The position numbers were made by a program, and so were the translations under genes. Below are positions 11,169 through 20,924 of a stretch of 64,000 nt of DNA, piece after piece. Below the pieces are notes generated by a model. The model made no database searches. It was not told where the DNA came from and saw only the letters and a list, made by a program, of their open reading frames with translations. Each line of letters starts with the position of its first letter. Within the stretch, counting starts at the first letter, position 1. The stretch covers positions 1,488,001 to 1,552,000 of the forward strand of contig NZ_CP036299.1 in assembly GCF_007752345.1 (NCBI RefSeq), written 5' to 3'. This DNA is from Planctopirus ephydatiae (GTDB lineage Bacteria; Planctomycetota; Planctomycetia; Planctomycetales; Planctomycetaceae).

Positions 11169-12017
11169 CTACTTGCCTGCTGCCGATTTTTCGAGAGCAT
11201 CGAGTCTTTTCTGCAAGGCGGCGAGTTCGCTTGAGGTCGCTTCAGAGGTTTGTTTTAACTTTTCGATCACGGAAACAATTCGCGGCAATGCCTCCGACAG
11301 TTGATGGATCTGTGCTGCCATTTTTTCCAGTTCCGCCTCAGATGACTCGGCTGCCTTTGCAGTTTTCAACTCGTCAGACGTCGGCGTGAGAGCGATAATC
11401 GCCTGCTCGACAGCAGCGACCTGTTCGAGAGTTCCTCGAACCAGCACGGTTTCGGTTCCTTCATGCACTTTCATGGAGACCGAATTGGATTCTCCAATCG
11501 CTTCGAGAGTAGCCTGAAGGAGAGAGAGAGTTTCATCTAAGGCTGCTCGACGATCATCAGACCTGCCTAAAATGGTTCGCAAGGGGAAGATTTTCAAAAC
11601 ATTTTCAGGGGCATCTTCGGTGTAGTCGACTCGAAACATCGTGATGCGATCAGAATTCCCTTCGCCGTCATCAATCGTTTCATAGGCAAGACCCGGAACG
11701 GAGATTTCCAGCAGCCTCAGGATACTTCTCAGTTTCACATTCTTGAGTGAAATGTTCGGCAGCACCGGATCGGTGGCAGGGACATTGGATTTGGTAATCA
11801 CAATGGCCTGAAACCCCGGATAGACCTCTTTCAGGTGCTCAATCGCTTGTGATAATCGCGCACCCTCCAGATGAATTTCTTCAATCACCCGATCCTCGAC
11901 TGCGGGTTGGTTTTCCTCCGGAGCGTCGGTTTCCTGGGCCATCAGTAGCGAAGGGAAAGCTGCCAGCCATGTGAGGCAAATGGCAAAGAGGGAGGTGACA
12001 GAGCGTTTCAATAGCAT
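11169..12017 (-). CDS. Secreted protein with secretin/TonB short N-terminal-like domain and coiled-coil tail
   Basis: A 282-residue protein with a signal peptide (MLLKRSVTSLFAICLTWLAAFPSLLMAQE) and cleavage likely after AMA/LMAQ. Residues about 45-125 (LEGARLSQAIEHLKEVYPGF, VLPNISLKNVKLRSILRLL) resemble the STN-like fold at the N-terminus of secretins and FecA-type receptors. Residues 135-210 (KIFPLRTIL, LLQATLEAIG, LVRGTLEQVAAVEQAI) resemble a secretin N1-type repeat. A Glu/Lys/Ala-rich coiled coil fills 215-280. There is no secretin pore, so it is a periplasmic protein made of secretin-type modules. The start at 12017 is preceded by AAGGAA. It heads the operon with the ECF sigma factor, which suggests a role in envelope sensing. 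That role is inference. Confidence 0.72.
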   Translation of the reverse strand: MLLKRSVTSLFAICLTWLAAFPSLLMAQETDAPEENQPAVEDRVIEEIHLEGARLSQAIEHLKEVYPGFQAIVITKSNVPATDPVLPNISLKNVKLRSILRLLEISVPGLAYETIDDGEGNSDRITMFRVDYTEDAPENVLKIFPLRTILGRSDDRRAALDETLSLLQATLEAIGESNSVSMKVHEGTETVLVRGTLEQVAAVEQAIIALTPTSDELKTAKAAESSEAELEKMAAQIHQLSEALPRIVSVIEKLKQTSEATSSELAALQKRLDALEKSAAGK

Positions 12018-12382
12018 GCTAAGTTCCTTGAAAGAGTGATTCAGTGACCGCAATCCTATCACGTACCCCGTTCATCAGGACGTCATCGATTTGCCAGGCT
12101 CAGGATGTCGTGTCATCGAGAAGTGGATGCAGACTTTTGAGGCACAGCCTGTGACAGGCTAAGCCCTGTGAGACATTGCCTGACGGCCAGCCAACGCCAA
12201 CGATGACAATTGAAAAACGACGCCCAGGTTCTGATTTCTCGCGAAAAATCGGGAAATCGAGATTTCTTTGGGAAATGGATTGCGGCTCTGGCTCCTAAAA
12301 AACGAAAGCGGGGTTGGTCTAATCAGACCAACCCCGCCTCGAAATCTCACCGCAAGTGCCGGGCACTTACGCTGGCATCAGG
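12018..12382. other. Intergenic region, no gene seen
   Basis: No credible coding frame. It contains the terminator of the giant minus-strand gene and a short hairpin (AGCCTGtgaCAGGCT near 12146). The promoter for the 12017 gene should lie here, but I could not assign boxes. Confidence 0.5.
12297..12337 (-). terminator. Rho-independent terminator of the giant surface-protein gene
   Basis: Perfect 13-bp inverted repeat (GCGGGGTTGGTCT at 12308-12320, AGACCAACCCCGC at 12325-12337) with a 4-base loop. On the minus strand it is followed by TTTCG and then six T. It lies 45 bases after the stop of the gene ending at 12383. Confidence 0.9.
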
Positions 12383-15300
12383 TTATGGAAGAGTTCCCCA
12401 GCCGAACGGCATGTTGTCGATCCCGAATGGCCCGCCACCGCCACCAACGCCGTTCGCATCAACTGTACCCGTATAACCGGGGTTATCGAATATAAAGTTC
12501 GTGCCTCCAAATCCAAAGTTGGCAGCATTGGCATCAGCATTGACACGGAAGGTGCTGGCACCCAAGCCGGGGAAGAGGAACGTGTTCGAGGCCCCGATCG
12601 CGATCGTTGGCGGGAAATTCACGCCAAGACTCTGAGTACGCCCGGCCAGACGTTGAGCGTTTCGCTCACGAGTGGAACTGCCAAATGGGCCGTTAACACT
12701 GCCTGGAGCGCCAGGGGCTGTCGACCCACCCGGATCGGTCGTTCGCGACTTGAATTCGGCTTCGCCGTTAGTATAGGTCGCTCCGCTTCGAGTCGCGATA
12801 ATCCCTTGTCCGGTGTTACCAGTAAAAGTGAGATCCAATCGTGCCAGCGGATCCGATTGGTAGTTCGACGGAGTGAACAGATTGTTGGCGGGGTTGAATG
12901 GGGTAGTGTTATCGTAGTTCCAAGTCCCACCGGTCGGACCTGGGTTTTGAGTCGAGGTGAATGACTGGAAGGTCACGTCGGCACCGAAGTGGCCGCCGAA
13001 AATGTTGTCCGTAACGCTGGCGATCACACCCCCTCGCCCGCCAGCGGCAAACCCGCCCGCATCCGCAAATCCTCTCCCGCCGTCACTGGTACCAACTCTT
13101 AACACCAAGCCCGTGGTATCAAAGACAGCAGCCGCGTTACTAATCCGACCGTTCGCTGTGACTTCGTTCGTATTCACGTTCAGTTGCAGGTTTGGCGAAG
13201 CGAAGATGGAACCATCAGCCAGGAGTGCAGTATTTGCATTGGCATCCGCTGACTGGGTCGTAGACGATGTATTAACAACGTAGATCCCTTCGAGCTGGTT
13301 TCGGCGAACCTGGTTCTGGTTGCCAATGGTTCCATCACCAATTGTGAAGACGGAGTTTGCATCCCCGCGATTGAGCAGGTTGATTCCGCGCCTTGTGTTC
13401 TCGGCGATGTCGTTGTTGGTCAGAGTGACATTGTTCGGGCCAAGAAGTAGATTGTTTCCAGAGCCTGTTGCGACATATTGCAAACCATCGCCGGTGTTGC
13501 GAGCAATCAGGTTGTTGTCGATCGTTGCAGTCAGTAGAGTTCCACTGGAATTCAACTGGATACCGTCGTTACCAGAATTGGTGATATCGTTGTCGGAGAT
13601 ATCCAGGTTGTTGATACCACCTGATGTAACCAGAATCCCGTTGGAACCGTTGGCATCGATCGTATTATTGATAATCGTGTCGACTGTCTGAGCATTCGTG
13701 TTCGGATTGAAGCTCGAACTAGAAATGTTAACACCGTTGGCGGTGTTCTCGCTAATCGTATTGTCAGTGATTGACAGTGAATGAGCCACCGAAACATCAA
13801 TACCATCACCAGCGTTTCCAACAATCTCGTTGTTGGTGATCACACTGTCGATGAAGGGTGTATCCGTAAGAGCGGAATTGACTGAGAACTGGATCCCGTC
13901 GCCGCCGTTGTTCTGGATTGAGTTGGTATCGATATCAACCGTCAGGTCAGCATCGGCCACGAGTTGTGCCGTAATACCACGAGCCCGGTTGTTATCGATC
14001 GTGTTGTTGCTGATCGTGTAGACATCGGGATCGAGATTGCGGGCACGGGCTGTGATATCAATACCGTCACTGTTGCCAGTGATGATGTTGTTGTCGATCA
14101 GCACATTGCGGATGAACGAGTCGGCTTCGCGGTCAAAGTGGAGACCGTCCCCAGTCCCTTCGTTGGCATTGAAGGTCGAATCGGTGATTGAGACGTCGGT
14201 GACATCAGCGAACGACCTGGTGTTGAGCGAGAAGCCGTGGCTGCCGTTGGCCGACGAATCGATATTCTGCACGACAATCGAAGGCACGGTCACATTCGGT
14301 GCCAGCGTATTGTCTGTGAGAGTGATCTCGATACCTTCGGCGTTGTTTCCATTGAAGAGCGTTCCGGTAGTGTTAGTCGCATCGCCGATGGTGATACCGC
14401 CGTAGGTAGCTGAGCCAACACCTCGCAACGAAAGACCCTGGCCAGCGTAACCTGCGACTGCACCCAGCTGAGTATTCGAGATGGTCGTGCCCGAGATATC
14501 AACCGTAGCCCCGGCAGAGTTGCTCAAAGAGACGGCGACACCGGCACCGCGGTTGTTGTCGACAATATTGACGAGGCTGGGGTTGGCTCCCGCTTCCATC
14601 GTCAGATTAACGGCATTGGCATTTGTGCCGTCAGCAACAACGTTAATCCCGATACCTGTGTTGTTGTTGACACGGTTGTTGGCAAAGGTTGTTGTGAGCT
14701 GCGAACCGTTCTGAACCAGGAAGTTCACGCCTTCGGCACCATTGGCAGAAATCGAGGCATTATCGGTGAAGGTCATCGTCGCCTGAGCGGTATCCGCCAG
14801 GACGAGATTCACACCTTGATCGCCGTTGTTATCAATCGTGTTATTCGTGAAGGTCTGGTTCAGGACCGTTGTTGAATTGGCGGCGAGATTAATACCCGCA
14901 CCACCTGTGTTGTTGGTGATGGTGTTCGCATCGTAGACGATGTCGATCGAGCTGCCGCTGGTGGGGTTGATCATGCGGATACCGTCGCCGCCAGTGTGGC
15001 CGTCGATGGTGTTGTTGCTGATCGTACCGCCGATCGTGCTGTTGACGACGTTGAACTCGATGCCATGGAGACCGTTATTGGCGATGTTGGCCAAGGCCGC
15101 ATGGGGTGCCATCGCCTGAGTCACGGTGAAATTGTTGGTTCGGACAACTTCGGCGTCGGCTGAAGGTGTCGATACCACTGATCCAGTGGAGATTGACTGC
15201 AAATAAGGATCGGAGGCGTTGATGTTGACCACATATCCCTGGTCGGCCAGCGAAGCAGTGGTTGTGCGGCTGATCGGATTGTCCACACCCGGATTGAGGA

Positions 15301-18300
15301 AGCCGGTCATCAACTCATTATCGTAAATCGATTCACGCCAATGTGAATCGCGAGTTCCAGGCCCACCTGTGTTTTCCACCGGCACACCCGTTTCGACGTT
15401 GGCGAAGCGGGCATTGTATTCCGCCGTTGCTTGAGCACCCGTAAAGCGTGGGTCAGCTGTTCCTGCCCCTTGCAACAACCCTTGAAGATCCCAGACTGTA
15501 CCAATCCCGAGAACGTGTCCCATCTCGTGGAGGATGACATCGAAGAGCTGGCCACTGGCTTCAAGGCTGGCGAGATCGGCACTGTCGAACCGCATAATTC
15601 CGTTGTAGGGGAGATTACTACCCGCACGAATCGCTGTTGGTCCGGCCTGACCCAAGATACCACCAGGACCATCGATCACCACCCCTTCCGCGGAGATCCG
15701 CAGGTCATCGATGATGTCGCCGCCACCAAGATCAACGTCGGCGAGGTCACCGGTGATGAGTTGCGACCAGCGAGCCGACGCCTGGGCAAAAATGGCCTGT
15801 TGAGAAGGTGTCAGTCCACCAAGCAGTACGACTTCGATGTTGAACTGGCTGATGGGGGTGACTGGGCCTCCACCAAGACCATTGGAGTCGATAAGGAAGT
15901 TGGCGAAGCTCGAGTTGTCGAGATCAATATTGATCCCGTCGAGAGTGTTGCCCGAGATTGAGCTGTTGTTGATGATCTGGAAGTCGTCGGCTGTGGAGTT
16001 GACCAGAGTCAGGTTGATACCGTTGGCCAGGTTGCTGTCGATCGTATTATCGTCAATCACTGAGCCGCTGAAATCGCCACCGGTCGTCGCTGTGAGATTC
16101 ACACCGTTACCGCCGTTGCCGGTGATCGTATTCTCGGCAATCGTCAGCACGAGTGGCCCGGCTGTCGTGGTGGGATCAACGACGCTAATGCCGTCGCCTG
16201 CGACTGAGCCCGTGATGGTGTTGCCGCGAAGTTCCACACCGTTTGTGAAGTCGGACCCATTGACAACCAGTTGAATGCCATTCAGCCCGTTGGCGTCGAT
16301 GAGCAGGTTGTTGTTGATCGTTGTGGTGGCGACCGTCGAGCCGTTACTGAGATCAACGACGATACCTGATCCACCATTCCCGCTGATATCGACGTTATCA
16401 CTGATGTTGAGTGTGTCGAGGTTCGACGCATCGAGAGTGACCAGCACGCCATCGAGATCGTTATTGCTGAAGCTGTTCGTGTTGATATCGAGGTTGAGTT
16501 CTGCCCCCGCCGTGGTCGAGTTGAGCAGGCTGACCAGGAGGCCGGCACCATTGATCGTCGTGTTCGACTGCGAGTTTGTGACAAGAATACCAGCTGTCCC
16601 GGAGCCGTTGGTGACGGTATCACCGACAATTGCAATCCCTGCAGCATTGCCGGAGGAAGTCCCCGAGGTGTCGGCCAGCATCGAATCGATCACGATCCCA
16701 TCGGCGGTTGGCAAAGTGGCGAGCGAGTTGAGCGCCAGATCAACCGGCACTGGCAAGCGAGGTTCGGTCACATCGTTGTCGGTGCGAGTCAGTACAGAGT
16801 AAGTGTCGGTTCCCACGCTTGGTGGCAAAGCGCCGAGAGCCACATTGGTCAGGGCAATGTCGATGGCGTTGTCACCGTTGCCGGAGAGAGTGGTTGGCCC
16901 GGTCAGGTTGACGGCAGCAGCACCGAGGATGGTATCCAGATTGACGTTAATGCCGTCGAGTGTGTTATTACTGATCGAATCGTAGCCAGCGACGGTCACT
17001 CCTGCGTTGAGGAGGTTCGTCATCGAAATGTTGACGCCGTTACCAGCATTGCCATCGATGGTCTGGCCGGCTGCACCATTGAGCAGCACCAGGCCTGTGC
17101 CCGTCCCTGTGCCGGTCATATTGACACTCACGCCATCGCCCGGCCCGTTGTTAAACGAACCCGAGAGGCTGACGACGGCAGTATCGACGTTGGTGAAGGT
17201 GGAGTTGATCTGCCCCAGCGTATTGCCGCTGATGTCATTGTCGCCTTCCATCAGGAGAACGGCTGTGGTGCCAGCACCCGTTCCCGCCATCTGCACACCG
17301 AAGCCACCATTTCCGGTGGCGGTCGAGGTGTCGATGCGGGCCGTCATAAAGGCCCCATTCGATGCGGCGAAGTCGTAGCCATCGCCGGTATTGTTGTTCG
17401 ATTCCGAATCGGCGAAGAGTGTGCGGGCGATGGTATTCGCACCGTCGGCAGTGACATTCACGCCATCAAAGACACCCGAAGTTCCGTTACCGTTAAACTG
17501 GCTGCCGGCACTGCGGAAGTTCAACTCACCACCTGCAGTCGCAGAGGCCACGAGTCCCTCTTCCCCATTGCCGTTGAACTGCGAGTCGATGGCACCGAAG
17601 GTGGCGACCGAGTTCGCATCGCTCACAGTGACGTTCAAGCCACTGAGCGTCGAACCTGTGAGGAACGAATCCTGGATGACACCGGTAAAGGTCGAACCAC
17701 CTGTCGAGGAAACCAGCATGCCTTCAGCACCAGAGCCGTTGACAGTGACATCTTCGAGTACGGTGTTCAGAGTTGAGGCGCCTGAGGCGGTGAAATTCAA
17801 TCCGTTGCCGGTAGCAAGGTTGAAAGTGCCGTTCAGAAGTTCGAAGTTTTGTGTCGCACCGAGCAGCGAGGAGACGACCACTGCGTCGGCACCGGCATTG
17901 TTGCCAGTAAACCCATCGAGCGAGACGTTCGCGATCGATCCCGCACCGGTGGCCACACCGTTAATGGCGTTGACGAGGTTGTTGTCGAAGGATCCGCGAA
18001 GACCGTTGACAGTCAGCGAACTACCCGAGGCGACGTTGTAAACAAGGCCGCGCTCTTGGGTGGCGCCTGCATCACCGATGACATCTGTCAAGCCGAGGCC
18101 GAACGTAGAAGCATTGGCAAGATCAAGATTGATCGCGTCTTGCAGACCCGTTCCGCCGGTGGCTTGCCCATTGTTAGAAACATCGACATCTGTGAGTAGT
18201 ACGGTACCTGTGGCTGCATCAAGAGCGGCATTCAGACCGTTGGCACCAGCACCGCCGAATTGCGAGTTGGAGAGATTGGCCGTGACGTTCGCACCGGCTG

Positions 18301-20236
18301 TCGCGTCGATGTTGATCCCGTGACGACCAGCGCTGGTGCCGTCGATATTGGCACCGGCCACCGAAATGTTGGCTCCTGCACCTGTACCGATCAGGCTGAG
18401 TGCATCGCGGCCATTGTTCGACAGATTGGCCCCGTTGAGTAACACGGGATTCAATACTGTTCCCAGGATGCCACTGGTCGATTCCAGCCTGATACCATCC
18501 AGAGCGTTGCCCGAAGCATCGATCGGTGTGGTCGAAGCGAAGGTACCGGTCGCGTTGTCAATCGACATGACAATACCAGAACCGGCTGTACTGCCTGTAA
18601 AGGTATTGGCACCACCGGTTGAGGTGAGAGCGACATCAATATCGGCACCGGATGCACCGGAGATATTCAGGTTGTCCAGTTGGTTGCCAGTGCTGGCCAG
18701 ACCATCGAGCAGCAGGTCGAGATCGGCATCTGCGGCAATGCGGGTACCAAAGCCCTGGTTGTTGGATGTCGTGACTGTTCGGATTGTCCCTGTACCATCG
18801 ACATTCGACAGGAAGATCCCACCGGCTGTGGCGGAGCCAGCGGTGTTGTTGTTCGTAATATTCAAGTTCTGCAGCAGGAAGTTGGTCGATCCGCCAGGAG
18901 TATTGGTGATGCCGCTGCCAAGTGCGTCCTGAATGTTAAATGCCGAGACTTCGTTGTTGCTGGCCAGAGTGACGACATTGCCACCCGTGCTGGTAAGTGT
19001 GGGGAAGCGACTGGGGTCGTTGAAATCAAACTCTGGCAGAGTGAATGTCTGCTGTGAAATCGAGAAGGGGCCGTAGTTGGCATAGCCCTCGATCTGATGA
19101 ACTTTACCTTCGCCCAGCAGTCGCTGGAAGTCAGTGAGAGTGATCGAATTGTTATAGGGGGTTACACCGCTGTTCCCTTGCCGTACAAGAATCAGGTCGG
19201 CAGGAGGTGAGTTGGCCGGAAGCTGGGTCAACGGATCTTCATAAGTTCCGGTACCTGCTCCACCATTGGGGTTGGCACTGTCAACCCAGGTAATGAAGTA
19301 GGCTTGATCATCTCGAGGATTGATTACTGGAACGGCAATCGTTGTGTTGTAGGTCGTGGTTGAGACACGCCAGTTACGCTGCACAGAAGTCAGCATGCGA
19401 TCCTGAGTATTCAGGCGTGGGAACCAGACAGTGGGCACAAAGCCGGCAAAACGCCATTCGACATAGGCATTGACACGAGTCTTAAATGTACTGTCGTGAG
19501 TCGCAATCACACCAGCTGTCAGGTCTGTTGACAACTGAGCATCGAGGCGGCCGCGCACACCAGAGACATTGTTTTGTGTTGCATCGTAGAAATAACCACC
19601 GCCGTAAGCGCGAAGCCATGACATATTCTGCGAGACAGGGACTCCCAGTTCGAAATCTGCCCCGCGAAGAGCTTCTTCACTCAGATAGCTACCGGTGAAA
19701 TTGAGCTGATTCCCCGTGTAAAACAGTGTATTCGATAGACCATTTGGACCAATGACTTTGTCGCTGCTACCTGTTGGAAGGTAGGCGTTTGCCCGCAGAT
19801 CAAGGTTCTGACCCAGAGATTCGAAACCAAAACCAATCTGGCTGTAGCGATTCGAGTAAGTGGTTTCATCGTTATCGTAGTAGACGTTGGCACCCCAGAT
19901 GCGATCTCGACCGGCATCGTAAACACGGCCAATCAGACCCACATTCACGCCGATCTTACTGGTGTCTGTAATCAGTAATCTCGCCTGTGGAGCAATCAGG
20001 AACTGCCCGTCATTGAGCAGTGGTGTCAGAGCACCAATCTGCGTAAATCCATGCTGGTAACCGACCCCGCTGTTCGACTGGTTGCGAACATCGAAGTAGG
20101 TGCCATTGAGCATGCCACCACCACTGAAATCCTGCATGGTGGCCACGCCGAGTTCGTCTTCTACAGATTGCGCGACAGCAGGAGCGGCCATTGCCAAGAG
20201 AAGAGCGGACGCCAGGCTGGGTTTTGTAAGTGGCAT
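12383..20236 (-). CDS. Giant inverse autotransporter-like surface protein with beta-helix passenger and embedded leishmanolysin-like protease
   Basis: The protein has 2617 residues from the ATG at 20236 (GGAGAG upstream). A signal peptide (ALLLAMAAPAVAQS) ends near residue 23. Residues about 30-295 resemble the intimin/invasin-type inverse autotransporter barrel: QNLDLRANAYLPTG, DFELGVPV, SWLRAYGGGYFYD and WRFAGFVPTVWFP strands. After a short linker the passenger is a long parallel beta-helix with Asn-rich turns of the type ISNNT.DGI, GNGGNGV and IDNN. Within it, about residues 1460-1675, sits a metalloprotease domain. It has HEMGHVLGIG at 1570-1579, a third His at about 1632 in SHWRES and a Met-turn-like ELMTG, the arrangement of bacterial M8 (leishmanolysin-like) enzymes. 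The beta-helix then resumes. The C-terminus is Gly/Asn/Phe-rich (FGFGGTNFIFDNPGY). The role is probably cell-surface adhesion with proteolysis (inference). A monocistronic gene ending in a strong terminator. Confidence 0.85.
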   Translation of the reverse strand: MPLTKPSLASALLLAMAAPAVAQSVEDELGVATMQDFSGGGMLNGTYFDVRNQSNSGVGYQHGFTQIGALTPLLNDGQFLIAPQARLLITDTSKIGVNVGLIGRVYDAGRDRIWGANVYYDNDETTYSNRYSQIGFGFESLGQNLDLRANAYLPTGSSDKVIGPNGLSNTLFYTGNQLNFTGSYLSEEALRGADFELGVPVSQNMSWLRAYGGGYFYDATQNNVSGVRGRLDAQLSTDLTAGVIATHDSTFKTRVNAYVEWRFAGFVPTVWFPRLNTQDRMLTSVQRNWRVSTTTYNTTIAVPVINPRDDQAYFITWVDSANPNGGAGTGTYEDPLTQLPANSPPADLILVRQGNSGVTPYNNSITLTDFQRLLGEGKVHQIEGYANYGPFSISQQTFTLPEFDFNDPSRFPTLTSTGGNVVTLASNNEVSAFNIQDALGSGITNTPGGSTNFLLQNLNITNNNTAGSATAGGIFLSNVDGTGTIRTVTTSNNQGFGTRIAADADLDLLLDGLASTGNQLDNLNISGASGADIDVALTSTGGANTFTGSTAGSGIVMSIDNATGTFASTTPIDASGNALDGIRLESTSGILGTVLNPVLLNGANLSNNGRDALSLIGTGAGANISVAGANIDGTSAGRHGINIDATAGANVTANLSNSQFGGAGANGLNAALDAATGTVLLTDVDVSNNGQATGGTGLQDAINLDLANASTFGLGLTDVIGDAGATQERGLVYNVASGSSLTVNGLRGSFDNNLVNAINGVATGAGSIANVSLDGFTGNNAGADAVVVSSLLGATQNFELLNGTFNLATGNGLNFTASGASTLNTVLEDVTVNGSGAEGMLVSSTGGSTFTGVIQDSFLTGSTLSGLNVTVSDANSVATFGAIDSQFNGNGEEGLVASATAGGELNFRSAGSQFNGNGTSGVFDGVNVTADGANTIARTLFADSESNNNTGDGYDFAASNGAFMTARIDTSTATGNGGFGVQMAGTGAGTTAVLLMEGDNDISGNTLGQINSTFTNVDTAVVSLSGSFNNGPGDGVSVNMTGTGTGTGLVLLNGAAGQTIDGNAGNGVNISMTNLLNAGVTVAGYDSISNNTLDGINVNLDTILGAAAVNLTGPTTLSGNGDNAIDIALTNVALGALPPSVGTDTYSVLTRTDNDVTEPRLPVPVDLALNSLATLPTADGIVIDSMLADTSGTSSGNAAGIAIVGDTVTNGSGTAGILVTNSQSNTTINGAGLLVSLLNSTTAGAELNLDINTNSFSNNDLDGVLVTLDASNLDTLNISDNVDISGNGGSGIVVDLSNGSTVATTTINNNLLIDANGLNGIQLVVNGSDFTNGVELRGNTITGSVAGDGISVVDPTTTAGPLVLTIAENTITGNGGNGVNLTATTGGDFSGSVIDDNTIDSNLANGINLTLVNSTADDFQIINNSSISGNTLDGINIDLDNSSFANFLIDSNGLGGGPVTPISQFNIEVVLLGGLTPSQQAIFAQASARWSQLITGDLADVDLGGGDIIDDLRISAEGVVIDGPGGILGQAGPTAIRAGSNLPYNGIMRFDSADLASLEASGQLFDVILHEMGHVLGIGTVWDLQGLLQGAGTADPRFTGAQATAEYNARFANVETGVPVENTGGPGTRDSHWRESIYDNELMTGFLNPGVDNPISRTTTASLADQGYVVNINASDPYLQSISTGSVVSTPSADAEVVRTNNFTVTQAMAPHAALANIANNGLHGIEFNVVNSTIGGTISNNTIDGHTGGDGIRMINPTSGSSIDIVYDANTITNNTGGAGINLAANSTTVLNQTFTNNTIDNNGDQGVNLVLADTAQATMTFTDNASISANGAEGVNFLVQNGSQLTTTFANNRVNNNTGIGINVVADGTNANAVNLTMEAGANPSLVNIVDNNRGAGVAVSLSNSAGATVDISGTTISNTQLGAVAGYAGQGLSLRGVGSATYGGITIGDATNTTGTLFNGNNAEGIEITLTDNTLAPNVTVPSIVVQNIDSSANGSHGFSLNTRSFADVTDVSITDSTFNANEGTGDGLHFDREADSFIRNVLIDNNIITGNSDGIDITARARNLDPDVYTISNNTIDNNRARGITAQLVADADLTVDIDTNSIQNNGGDGIQFSVNSALTDTPFIDSVITNNEIVGNAGDGIDVSVAHSLSITDNTISENTANGVNISSSSFNPNTNAQTVDTIINNTIDANGSNGILVTSGGINNLDISDNDITNSGNDGIQLNSSGTLLTATIDNNLIARNTGDGLQYVATGSGNNLLLGPNNVTLTNNDIAENTRRGINLLNRGDANSVFTIGDGTIGNQNQVRRNQLEGIYVVNTSSTTQSADANANTALLADGSIFASPNLQLNVNTNEVTANGRISNAAAVFDTTGLVLRVGTSDGGRGFADAGGFAAGGRGGVIASVTDNIFGGHFGADVTFQSFTSTQNPGPTGGTWNYDNTTPFNPANNLFTPSNYQSDPLARLDLTFTGNTGQGIIATRSGATYTNGEAEFKSRTTDPGGSTAPGAPGSVNGPFGSSTRERNAQRLAGRTQSLGVNFPPTIAIGASNTFLFPGLGASTFRVNADANAANFGFGGTNFIFDNPGYTGTVDANGVGGGGGPFGIDNMPFGWGTLP

Positions 20237-20924
20237 TGAACGATCTCTCCAGTTTACTTGATACGCATAGCCTGCGATCTGGCAGGCCGAGGCCCTCATG
20301 CTGCGAAATTGGCTGCAGAGCGGCTCTTTTTGCCGACTCGAAACCATGGACAACTCAATTCGTGCCCACACGTTCCGTACAGCCACTCTGTCGAGTTATC
20401 GTGAATATTCGGTCTGTAACGATTCTGATCTTGAATACCGTTGAACCGTACCTGAGGGTTTTTCAGGCTGTAATGGAGGGAGAAGAGAAGAATCCGGCGA
20501 TGTTTCGCACTCGATCTCTGGATCGATCCGCAGATTCTGCCAGTAAAATTCATAAAGCCCGTGAATGGCGGATGAACTGCGAATTGCAGAAAGCATGATC
20601 ACTGTTGCCAGCGACTTATTGGACGTTTTGAAAGCGATGGCATTCTGGAGCGATTCGGCCAGAGGGAAGAATCCTCAAGAAGATGGCCAGCAGTTAATCG
20701 ATAGCGATGTCTTTAGGGCTTCCCTGATCTCCCTCCTCAATGAACTCTGCGAGAATGCAGTATGCCGGTGGCTCAGGGCTGTGACTCTTCAGCGTCATAA
20801 ACAAAAAAGTGTCCGTGCCTGAGATGAAATCAGACACGGACACACAGCTAAACTAGTGATTGCAAAGTCTCAGGCATTAGACGCTCGCATCGCGCCTGGG
20901 CTTTGCTGATGTGATCCTCTGAAA
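20237..20924. other. Intergenic region, no gene seen
   Basis: 688 bases between two minus-strand genes. An 85-codon plus-strand frame at 20565-20822 has no family resemblance and runs into the terminator stem, so I do not call it. A hairpin (CCTGCgatctgGCAGG at 20271-20286) lies just upstream of the giant gene and resembles a sequence at 4274-4290. Confidence 0.5.
20803..20843 (-). terminator. Rho-independent terminator
   Basis: Stem of 14 bp with one mismatch (GTGTCCGTG at 20809-20817 with CACGGACAC at 20835-20843, extended by CTGA/TCAG) and a 7-base loop. On the minus strand it is followed by TTTTTT. It lies about 80 bases after the stop of the gene at 20925-21458. Confidence 0.9.

Noticed and set aside
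13320..19057. Many plus-strand frames of 100-216 codons across the giant surface-protein gene
   Set aside because: Shadows of its low-complexity repeats. They are Pro/Ser/Val-rich and lack initiation signals.
12383..20236. Possible fusion of several separate genes in the giant frame
   Set aside because: One uninterrupted frame with a signal peptide, consistent beta-helix repeats on both sides of the protease domain and one terminator supports a single gene.
20565..20822. An 85-codon plus-strand frame between two minus genes
   Set aside because: No recognisable features, and it overlaps the terminator stem at 20809-20843.
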